Shown: positions 53,416-60,947 of the stretch, in pieces
Numbering within the stretch: position 1 is the stretch's first letter
Layout of the letters: each line of letters opens with the position of its first letter
Assembly (NCBI GenBank): GCA_002706095.1
Contig: PAJP01000021.1
Location: 434,001 to 498,000 of the forward strand
Reading direction: 5' to 3'
Source: Methylophaga sp.
GTDB lineage: Bacteria > Pseudomonadota > Gammaproteobacteria > Nitrosococcales > Methylophagaceae
Length of the DNA stretch: 64,000 nucleotides
Made by a program: the position numbers and the translations under genes
Notes under the pieces: model-generated
What the model saw: the letters and a program-made list of their open reading frames with translations, nothing else
The model's database searches: none
Told to the model about the DNA's origin: nothing

Positions 53416-54035
53416 GCAATGCTGCTATGAATACAGTCACGAAAACGATTAACACGGTAGTTATCAGTGAATTTACGGAATTTATGAATACACTGCAAAG
53501 AGTTTTTGAAAACACAGATTATAAAGTGATTTTCGAAGCCACCAATTTGCAACAGTTACTTAACCTGAAGTGGACTATCGAGCCCGATTTGATTATTGCC
53601 ATTATGAATACCAGCGATAGTCAGCTTCTGAGTAAATTTAAGATCATTAATGAACGCTTTCCATTGCCCATCGTGATATTTACATACGATGACCGTGATG
53701 AAGCGATTGAAGAAGCCATTGAGGCTGGGGTGAGTGCTTATATCGTTGATGGTTTTCATGAAAATCGTATCCATGCCATCTTGCGAACGGCAATGGCTCG
53801 GTTTAAACAAGTACAAAGTATGCAGAAACAGCTGAAAGATTTAAAAACGTCTTTGGCTGATAGGAAAATTATTGATAGAGCAAAAGGCCTCATTATGGAG
53901 CAACGTAAATGCACCGAGAACGAAGCCTATAGTCTGATGCGAACTTCAGCCATGAACCAGAATATAAGATTAGGCCAATTAGCTCAGAATATTTTAGCGG
54001 CGGCTAACTTACTTGAGCCACAAAAAAATGTATAA
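53412..54035 (+). CDS. ANTAR-domain antiterminator with pseudo-receiver
   Basis: A 207-residue protein. Residues 14-125 look like a receiver, but the expected phospho-acceptor Asp is replaced: the strand reads PDLIIAIMNTS, with I64 at the Asp position. A coiled coil (about 130-150) leads to an ANTAR RNA-binding domain (about 150-200: DRAKGLIMEQRKCTENEAYSLMR). ANTAR proteins bind paired hairpins in leader RNAs and prevent termination. NasT and NasR are the nitrate examples. It is translationally coupled to the NIT sensor. I find no convincing ANTAR target in this window. Confidence 0.85.
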   Translation: MSNAAMNTVTKTINTVVISEFTEFMNTLQRVFENTDYKVIFEATNLQQLLNLKWTIEPDLIIAIMNTSDSQLLSKFKIINERFPLPIVIFTYDDRDEAIEEAIEAGVSAYIVDGFHENRIHAILRTAMARFKQVQSMQKQLKDLKTSLADRKIIDRAKGLIMEQRKCTENEAYSLMRTSAMNQNIRLGQLAQNILAAANLLEPQKNV

Positions 54036-54062
54036 GTTCTGATGAAATAGTAATAGAACGTT

Positions 54063-54100
54063 ACAGCCACTTCAGTGATGGAGTGGCTGTTTTGTTTTTA
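54063..54100 (+). terminator. Terminator after the ANTAR gene
   Basis: A 9-bp stem ACAGCCACT (54063-54071)/AGTGGCTGT (54082-54090), a 10-base loop, then TTTTGTTTTT. Confidence 0.85.
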
Positions 54101-54254
54101 TGGTTATTTTGTTAGCGGATGTCGGTCGTTATTCTATTTTGGTTTTTGATTGACTTCATGAGGGTATGAGCAATGGTGAGGAAGGCCAATTAATGGTTGA
54201 GTTTGATGATAGTAGTAATTGAAAACTATACCTATTAAGATTAAGGCTACGGTA

Positions 54255-55538
54255 ATGCTTAAACGCCATTACAGACAAACAAGAAAGGTACAAACAGGTA
54301 TGACGGAATTGTCATTCAAGGAGGATCATTATGAAGCGGCTTATGAGTCTCTCTGCCTGAGGTCAGTTTTTCAGCCAATCTTTAGCATCGCTCATCGAAA
54401 AGCCGTGGGATACGAAGGACTGGTTCGTGCCGCGGATGTTTCTGGGAACCCAGTGACACCACAAGACTTGATGAGAAAAAACACGGCATCCGATCAACAG
54501 CTGATTCTTGATAGGACCTGTCGTCTATTACATGCCTGTAATTTTTCTCAACATCCCGCCAATGATGCCTGGTTATTTTTAAATCTTAATTCCCAATGTT
54601 TAATTTCGGAACGTCCCGATATTGGATTTATGCAAACGCTGATGCGCGAGAGTGACTTACCATCAAGGCGCATTGTGATTGAAATTTTAGAAAGTGAAAT
54701 TGATAACCGCGATTACTTACGGGAGTTGATTACGCATTTTCGTCAAATGGGCTGTTTGATTGCGATTGATGATTTTGGTGCTGGTCACTCTAATTTTGAT
54801 CGTATTTGGGATTTACAGCCTGATATTGTCAAGATTGACCGTAGCTTAGTAAAAAAAGCAGGCCACTCAATGAAAGTGGAAAGGATTCTGACCGGCATTG
54901 TCTCGCTCATTCATGAGACCGGAAGTTTGGTGGTTATTGAGGGTGTTGAGACTGAAAGAGAAGCCTTGGTTGCGATTTCCAGTAACGCAGATATGGTTCA
55001 GGGGTTTTATTTTGCTAAGCCAAGGCCTGATCTCCAGCAGGAGATTGATTTCGGTCAAGCCATGGATAAGTTACTTCATCAACATCAGAATGTACGAAGC
55101 CAATATAATCGAAAGCTTCAACAACATTTCCGCACCTTTGAGTTGATATTTGAAAAAGAGCTCGACGCGTTTAAACAAGGAGCATCTTTTGAAGATTGTG
55201 GTCATGCCCTATTTGATGATGCCAGAGCTGTACGCTGTTACCTGCTTGATGAGTCTGGCTACCAGATTGGTCGAAGTCTGAACTCACCCAAATATACAGC
55301 CAAACTGGATATTCGTTTTACACCGCTACTTTCTGGTGTCAATGCTAACTGGTCACATCGACATTACCATTTCAGAGCGATACAAAATCCGAATATGACT
55401 CAGATAAGTCGTCCATACTTATCGGTAGCCGGTTCTCATATGTGTATCACCGTTTCACAAGCAGTGGTTGTTAGTGGCAAGACATATGTTTTCTGCTGTG
55501 ATTTAGACTGGCCCGACGAAGATCAGCCCAACAGTTGA
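54255..55538 (+). CDS. EAL-domain c-di-GMP phosphodiesterase with C-terminal extension
   Basis: A protein of about 427 residues. The start is uncertain: the ATG at 54255 has AAGG eight bases upstream, an in-frame TTG lies at 54219 and another ATG at 54300. The EAL domain follows. The EAL triplet reads EGL, but the metal and catalytic residues appear kept: LNLNSQ, EILESEI, AIDDFGAGHSNFDRI, DIVKIDRSL and VIEGVET. It is therefore probably active. A C-terminal region of about 170 residues (from FRTFELIFEKEL) looks like an added sensory domain. It lies inside the nitrate island, between the ANTAR operon and the nitrate transporter. Confidence 0.85.
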   Translation: MLKRHYRQTRKVQTGMTELSFKEDHYEAAYESLCLRSVFQPIFSIAHRKAVGYEGLVRAADVSGNPVTPQDLMRKNTASDQQLILDRTCRLLHACNFSQHPANDAWLFLNLNSQCLISERPDIGFMQTLMRESDLPSRRIVIEILESEIDNRDYLRELITHFRQMGCLIAIDDFGAGHSNFDRIWDLQPDIVKIDRSLVKKAGHSMKVERILTGIVSLIHETGSLVVIEGVETEREALVAISSNADMVQGFYFAKPRPDLQQEIDFGQAMDKLLHQHQNVRSQYNRKLQQHFRTFELIFEKELDAFKQGASFEDCGHALFDDARAVRCYLLDESGYQIGRSLNSPKYTAKLDIRFTPLLSGVNANWSHRHYHFRAIQNPNMTQISRPYLSVAGSHMCITVSQAVVVSGKTYVFCCDLDWPDEDQPNS

Positions 55539-55544
55539 GATAAC

Positions 55545-55579
55545 GCACTTATACTGTGCGGAATGCACCAAATTAGCAG
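55545..55579 (+). promoter_or_regulatory. NtrC binding sites upstream of the nitrate transporter
   Basis: GCACTTATACTGTGC (55545-55559) is a perfect GCAC-N7-GTGC inverted repeat, extended to CGCAC/GTGCG. GCACCAAATTAGCAG (55565-55579) is a left-half match. The centres are 20 bases apart, as at nirB, and about 100-120 bases upstream of the predicted start. This is the best NtrC site in the window. Confidence 0.7.
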
Positions 55580-55643
55580 TTAAATATGCATTCAGAATGC
55601 GCATTTGTTTTTCTAAGTATATATAAATCAATAGGTTATGTTT

Positions 55644-55658
55644 TGGCATGATTCCCGC
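55644..55658 (+). promoter_or_regulatory. Sigma54 promoter of the nitrate transporter gene
   Basis: TGGCAT (55644-55649), five bases, then CCGC (55655-55658). The invariant GG and GC doublets are ten bases apart, but the flanking -12 bases are off consensus. The predicted start near 55670 is 37 bases before the gene. Confidence 0.6.
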
Positions 55659-55706
55659 TATTCGAACATGGACCCATTCCGGTATGTTCAAAAGAGAGCT
55701 GAATTT

Positions 55707-57173
55707 ATGTCCAATAACAAACTCAATTTATTATCTTTCAAAGATAATATTCGTACCCTTCATCTTACCTGGATAGCCTTTTTCATCAGTTTTGTGGTGT
55801 GGTTTAATCATGCACCATTGTTGATGGCTATCAAAGATACGCTTGGCCTCGATAGTCAGCAGATAAAAACGTTACTGATACTCAATGTCGCCTTGACTAT
55901 CCCTGCTCGAATAGTGGTTGGTATGCTAGTCGATAAGTACGGTCCTAAGATCATGTACTCACTACTGCTCGGCATTTCAAGCATGATTTGTTTTTTCTTT
56001 GCACTTGCAGATAGTTTTGAACAACTCGCTCTTGCCCGTTTTCTACTGGGCTTTGTCGGTGCCGGGTTTGTTATTGGCATTCGTATGATTTCTGAATGGT
56101 TTCCAGCCAAGCAAGTGGGATTAGCGGAAGGTATTTATGGTGGTTGGGGTAATTTCGGTTCAGCCGCAGCGGCAATGTCACTGCCCACCATTGCATTATT
56201 ATTTGGTGGTGAGGATGGCTGGCGTTATGCCATTGGCCTGACTGGTGCCATTGCGCTTGTTTATGCTTTTATTTATTACAATACTGTGTCTGACACGCCT
56301 CAGGGATCGACGTATTTCAAACCGAAAAAAACGGGTGCGATGGAAGTAACCAGTAAAGGCGATTTCTTTCTCTATATCGTTATGAATATTCCCATGTATG
56401 CGGCCTTGGCCTTATTAGCATGGAAGTTGTCACCCAGTGGGGTCAGTTTGCTCTCCAGCGAAATCACCCTCGCGATCTATGTCGGTTTAGTGGTGTTATT
56501 TTTTTATCAGGTGTATCACATTTATCAAGTCAACAAAGATGTGTTCGTTAAAGAAACGCCAGAAATTCACCGTTACAAATTCAAACAAGTGGCCGTGTTG
56601 GATTTAGCCTATCTGGCGACATTTGGTTCTGAATTAGCCGTTGTGTCAATGTTGCCTCTGTTTTTTAGTGAAACGTTTGATATTAGTGCTGTTCAGGCTG
56701 GTTTACTCGCCTCTGGCTTTGCTTTTATGAATCTGGTATCGAGACCTATCGGCGGTTTGTTTAGTGATCGTCTGGGTCGTAAGAAAACACTGACCATTTG
56801 TATCAGCGGTCTGGCGGTAGGCTATTTCGTAATGGGTATGATTACACCAGAGTGGTTTATTGTGTTGGCGGTATTGGCAACCATGGCATGTTCGTTCTTT
56901 GTGCAAGCGGGAGAGGGGGCTGTGTTTGCGGTAGTACCATTGGTTCAACGTCGATTGACTGGACAAGTAGCGGGTATGGCGGGTGCTTATGGTAATGTGG
57001 GCGCTGTCACGTTTCTAACCGTGCTGTCACTTGTTTCTGCACAAACCTTCTTCTTTGTGATTTGTGCGACGGCGGTCGTGACATTGATCGCGGTGCAGTT
57101 TATGGATGAGCCTCGCGGACAGATGGCCGAGGTCTTACCAGACGGGTCGATTCAAATGATAGATGTGCATTAA
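55707..57173 (+). CDS. MFS nitrate/nitrite transporter, NarK/NasA type
   Basis: A 488-residue transporter. I use the ATG at 55707 ([11 protein letters not shown]), with AGAGAG upstream, over an ATG at 55638 that would sit before the sigma54 promoter. About twelve membrane helices are present. Nitrate/nitrite-porter motifs include [13 protein letters not shown], the nitrate signature-like [16 protein letters not shown] and [12 protein letters not shown], plus MFS loops [10 protein letters not shown] and [11 protein letters not shown]. It imports nitrate for the nirBD-nasA pathway. The kinase/phosphatase gene follows 14 bases later. Confidence 0.92.
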   Translation: MSNNKLNLLSFKDNIRTLHLTWIAFFISFVVWFNHAPLLMAIKDTLGLDSQQIKTLLILNVALTIPARIVVGMLVDKYGPKIMYSLLLGISSMICFFFALADSFEQLALARFLLGFVGAGFVIGIRMISEWFPAKQVGLAEGIYGGWGNFGSAAAAMSLPTIALLFGGEDGWRYAIGLTGAIALVYAFIYYNTVSDTPQGSTYFKPKKTGAMEVTSKGDFFLYIVMNIPMYAALALLAWKLSPSGVSLLSSEITLAIYVGLVVLFFYQVYHIYQVNKDVFVKETPEIHRYKFKQVAVLDLAYLATFGSELAVVSMLPLFFSETFDISAVQAGLLASGFAFMNLVSRPIGGLFSDRLGRKKTLTICISGLAVGYFVMGMITPEWFIVLAVLATMACSFFVQAGEGAVFAVVPLVQRRLTGQVAGMAGAYGNVGAVTFLTVLSLVSAQTFFFVICATAVVTLIAVQFMDEPRGQMAEVLPDGSIQMIDVH

Positions 57174-57187
57174 TCATCAGGACGAAT

Positions 57188-58912
57188 ATGACAGCAAAGT
57201 TAGAAGTGTCAGTTGGCCAGTGTTCAACACAAGGGATGAAAGCTGATAATCAGGATACCGTCGGCTTTTTCATTCCGTCCAAATTGGCTTTGCTTGAAAC
57301 GAAAGGTGTCGCCTGTGCTATTGCGGATGGTCTGAGTTCGAGTAATGAAGCAAAACAAGCCAGTCAGGCATGCGTGACTGGTTTTATGAGTGACTACTTT
57401 AGTACACCTGACTCCTGGTCTGTGAAACAGTCTGGCAGCAAAGTGCTTGCCGCTATCAACACTTGGTTGCATGGACAAAGTCAGCAGTTTCAGCAAGCAG
57501 GCAGAGGGATGGCCTCTACCTTCAGTGCTGTTGTTGTGAAATCAACAACAGCACATATTTTTCATGTCGGTGATTCACGTATTTATCTATTACGTGATGG
57601 TGAGTTTGAACCATTGACCACCGATCATCGTATTCGTATTGATGAAAATAAAGAGTATCTGGGAAGAGCGTTTGGCGTCGATTATTGTCTGGATATTGAC
57701 TATAAAACACTCGCTGTTCAGGAAAAGGATATTTTCCTGTTAACCACCGATGGCGTGCATGATGTTTTGCCCGATAAGGTGCTTAAACAGTTTATATTAG
57801 AAGGTTCTGTTGATTTATCTGATTTAACAGAACGGATTTGTCATGAAGCGCTGAAGGCTGGCAGCCAAGACAATATAAGTTGCCAGCTAATGTGCATTGA
57901 ACAATTACCGACTCAAGCACCTGATGAGGTTTTTGCCCAACTCACCGTATTACCTTTTCCACCTGATTTATATGAGGGTGTCATTCTTGACGGCTATCGT
58001 ATCAGTCGTGAGTTACACGCTAGTTCTACAAGCCAGCTTTATTTAGCGGTGGATACAGAAACGGGCGAGAAAGTGGTGATTAAAACCCCTTCGGTCAACT
58101 TCGAAGATGACCCGGCCTACCTGGAAAGATTCCATTTGGAGGAGTGGGTAGGGCGACGAATAAATAATGCACATGTAGTCAGGACCTTAGAGCAGAAGCG
58201 TCCCCGTCGTTTTCTTTATTATGTGATGGAGTACGTGGACGGTAAAACGTTGCAGCAGTGGCTGGATGACGTTGGACGTTTGGATTTAAAAACTGTACGT
58301 GATCTTGTGCCTCAGCTTGTATCAGCACTGAGAGCTTTTCACCGACTCGATATGTTGCATCAGGATTTAAAGCCTGGAAATATCATGATCTCCAGAGATG
58401 GCGTGCTGAAGATTATTGATTTTGGTTCAACCAAAATTGCCGGCATTGCTGATATCTCTACGCCCATAGAACGCAGTGAGTTGTTGGGGACAAAACACTA
58501 CACGGCGCCTGAGTATTTATTGGGTCGTGCTGGTCAGCCGCAGTCTGATCAATTCTCTCTAGCGTGTATTGTCTATGAAATGCTCACAGGCCATCTGCCA
58601 TATGGTGAAAAACTGGCAAAAGTTCATACCAGACAAGATCTTCATCGCATTGAATACCAATCCATCGCTTTGTTTATTCAGGATATACCAAGCTGGGTTG
58701 ATAAAACCTTGCAGAAAGCCTTGCAACTTTATCCTGAAAAGCGCTATCAGGCATTGTCTGAGTTTGCGACAGACTTGATAAAACCGAATCCAGCTTATTT
58801 AAGCGATGACAATCGCCCGCTGATGTACCGTTATCCGGTTAAGTTCTGGCAAGCATGCTCACTTCTTTTGTTCATCAGCAATTGTTTGCTTGCCTATTTT
58901 TTGCTCCGATAA
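57188..58912 (+). CDS. Bifunctional PP2C phosphatase/Ser-Thr kinase with C-terminal membrane helix
   Basis: A 574-residue fusion. The PP2C-type phosphatase (1-~240) has KADNQDTVG, AIADGLSSS, HVGDSRIYLLR, LLTTDGVHD and GSQDNIS. The protein kinase (about 265-530) has the ATP lysine in KVVIKTPS, the catalytic loop LHQDLKPGNIM (HQD instead of HRD), IIDFGSTK, and APEYLLG. One membrane helix ends the protein (about 551-571). It is cotranscribed with the nitrate transporter, so regulating transporter activity by phosphorylation is the obvious hypothesis. Confidence 0.9.
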   Translation: MTAKLEVSVGQCSTQGMKADNQDTVGFFIPSKLALLETKGVACAIADGLSSSNEAKQASQACVTGFMSDYFSTPDSWSVKQSGSKVLAAINTWLHGQSQQFQQAGRGMASTFSAVVVKSTTAHIFHVGDSRIYLLRDGEFEPLTTDHRIRIDENKEYLGRAFGVDYCLDIDYKTLAVQEKDIFLLTTDGVHDVLPDKVLKQFILEGSVDLSDLTERICHEALKAGSQDNISCQLMCIEQLPTQAPDEVFAQLTVLPFPPDLYEGVILDGYRISRELHASSTSQLYLAVDTETGEKVVIKTPSVNFEDDPAYLERFHLEEWVGRRINNAHVVRTLEQKRPRRFLYYVMEYVDGKTLQQWLDDVGRLDLKTVRDLVPQLVSALRAFHRLDMLHQDLKPGNIMISRDGVLKIIDFGSTKIAGIADISTPIERSELLGTKHYTAPEYLLGRAGQPQSDQFSLACIVYEMLTGHLPYGEKLAKVHTRQDLHRIEYQSIALFIQDIPSWVDKTLQKALQLYPEKRYQALSEFATDLIKPNPAYLSDDNRPLMYRYPVKFWQACSLLLFISNCLLAYFLLR

Positions 58913-59051
58913 GCTTGTATAGCGTGGTCTTTTAATATCAGAAAAACCGGATTATCGACAATTTTGTCTCAACGACTATTCCTGTATTTACACTATAGTC
59001 ATACTAAGAGTATGGTTATTATAAATACTAAAAAAGTGATAGCTGGTTGAA

Positions 59052-59954
59052 ATGTCAATGGAAACAAACCCAAGGTTAAAAGAAGTAAACGTAACAGATT
59101 TGTTCAGTATGGAGAGTATCGAATCTGCATGGTCTTTTTTAGATATTTTGCCTTTTCCAGTCACGGTTATTGATGATGACTATAGGGTGATTCGAGCCAA
59201 TCAGGAAGCCATTCATGAATACAGTCAGATTGATGAGCCTTGCTACAAAATGAGTCATGGTTACGATAGTCCCTGCCATGAAAATGGTGAGGCCTGCCCT
59301 AAGCTCGATGCTCAGACCCTCAGAACAACAATTAGTCATTTACATATTCATCAAACCAACAGCGGTCCTCAGAAATTCAAAGTGATGGCGCTACCTCTAG
59401 AGAAGGGTGGAGCTATGGAGCTGCACATTCCGCTGGATGATGTCACTTCTCTTGATGGTGTCACAGGGCTGACCAATCGCACAGAAGGTGAACAAGGTGC
59501 GCGTCGATTAGTGGCTCTGATGCAGCGGTTATCGACCCCCTATAGCATCATTATGCTTGACCTCGACTACTTCAAACAGATTAATGACCAACATGGCCAT
59601 CATGTGGGCGATATTGTGTTGAGACGAACAGCAGAGGTCATGGCTGACAGTATTCGTGCTTCCGATATTCTGGTTCGATGGGGTGGTGAAGAGTTTTTGT
59701 TTGTCTTATCAGGCGCACAGGCTGCTCATGCAGCTAAGTTCACCGAGAAACTGTTACAGCATTTGCGTGAGATAAGAATTGCACTACGTGATGACACCAT
59801 TTCGGTCTCTGCCAGTGCCGGTATTCGAGCGGTGAGTTCAGCTGAATTAGCCACAATAAATTTTGATAAGGCTTTGCAACAAGCTGATGTGATGCTCTAC
59901 TCTGCAAAAAAAGCAGGAAGAGATCAGTTCATGATGTATGACGCTGCACCATAA
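59052..59954 (+). CDS. PAS-GGDEF diguanylate cyclase with cysteine-rich PAS
   Basis: A 300-residue cytoplasmic protein. The PAS domain (about 25-115) contains CYKMSHGYDSPCHENGEACP, a Cys/His set found in a PAS subclass and possibly metal- or redox-sensing. The GGDEF domain (about 135-297) has GGEEF and an RxxD inhibitory site (RASD) five residues before it, so it is predicted active with product feedback. The ATG at 59052 lacks a strong ribosome site; a second ATG is two codons in. It is convergent with the REC-HD-GYP gene, with abutting stops. Confidence 0.9.
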   Translation: MSMETNPRLKEVNVTDLFSMESIESAWSFLDILPFPVTVIDDDYRVIRANQEAIHEYSQIDEPCYKMSHGYDSPCHENGEACPKLDAQTLRTTISHLHIHQTNSGPQKFKVMALPLEKGGAMELHIPLDDVTSLDGVTGLTNRTEGEQGARRLVALMQRLSTPYSIIMLDLDYFKQINDQHGHHVGDIVLRRTAEVMADSIRASDILVRWGGEEFLFVLSGAQAAHAAKFTEKLLQHLREIRIALRDDTISVSASAGIRAVSSAELATINFDKALQQADVMLYSAKKAGRDQFMMYDAAP

Positions 59955-60947
59955 CTAATCAGAAAATGCTTGTTTCACTTTCAGAATGTCTGGCAGGTGC
60001 TCAATTAAGATGGGGGGCAAAGCGGGATCAATGTGTTTACCACTCTGTTCATTAATGAACTCTATGGCTTCCTCAACTGGCCAGGCTTCTTTATATGGTC
60101 TGGCGCTGGTTAATGCATCAAAAATATCAGCTATGGCAACGATTCGACCTGCAAGCGGAATCTCATCACCTTTTAATCCATTTGGGTAACCTGTGCCATC
60201 CCATTTTTCATGATGGGTCAGGGCAACAGTATGTGCTAGTTGAATCAATCTTGATGTTGAGTTGGCTAAGATCTCGGCCCCGATTAAAGTATGTGTTTTC
60301 ATTTCTGAAAACTCTTCTGACGTTAACTTATCTGGTTTTAATAAGATTCTGTCAGCAATACCAATTTTTCCAATGTCATGCATGGGAGCCGCCATCATGA
60401 GTTCGTTTGCGGTACTCTCGTCAAATCCATAACCCAGAGCAATAATTTTTGCATAGCGACTCATCCGCTGAACATGTAAGCCCGTTTCGTTATCTTTGTA
60501 TTCTGCAGCTCTACCCAAACGTTCAATCAAGTCGATATGGGTGGCACGAAGCTCATCTGCTTTGACAAGAGAGATATGTGTTTTTACTCTGGCAAGGACA
60601 GTGGAGGGCACGATGGGTTTGATGATGTAATCTACTGCACCAATGTCAAAACCTCGTGCTTCATCATCTGGATCTTGTAAGGCTGTCACAAATATAATCG
60701 GTATGTGTGAGGTGTCTGATCTGGCTTTTAATTGCTGGCAAACTTCTAAGCCTGTCATTTCTGGCATCATGATATCGAGTAAGATCAGATCCGGCATTTC
60801 CTTATCAATCAATGCCAGAGCATCTTTTCCTGAGCGGGCGAACGAAAGCGCATAATCGTTCTGCAGAATCTGACGAAGCACTCTCAAGTTGGTTGGCTCG
60901 TCATCGACAATAAGGATTCTAGGCTGGTATTTCTTTATCGTAGTCAT
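59955..60947 (-). CDS. Response regulator with HD-GYP c-di-GMP phosphodiesterase output
   Basis: A 330-residue protein. The receiver (about 9-125) has DDEPTN, the phospho-acceptor Asp in LILLDIMMPEM and the lysine in IIKPI. The HD-GYP domain (about 145-320) has HDIGKIGI and HHEKWDGTGYPNGL, with all metal ligands. It is an RpfG-like phosphodiesterase. The start overlaps the hybrid kinase stop by four bases (60944-60947), so the kinase's HPt domain is its likely phosphodonor. Confidence 0.94.
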   Translation of the reverse strand: MTTIKKYQPRILIVDDEPTNLRVLRQILQNDYALSFARSGKDALALIDKEMPDLILLDIMMPEMTGLEVCQQLKARSDTSHIPIIFVTALQDPDDEARGFDIGAVDYIIKPIVPSTVLARVKTHISLVKADELRATHIDLIERLGRAAEYKDNETGLHVQRMSRYAKIIALGYGFDESTANELMMAAPMHDIGKIGIADRILLKPDKLTSEEFSEMKTHTLIGAEILANSTSRLIQLAHTVALTHHEKWDGTGYPNGLKGDEIPLAGRIVAIADIFDALTSARPYKEAWPVEEAIEFINEQSGKHIDPALPPILIEHLPDILKVKQAFSD

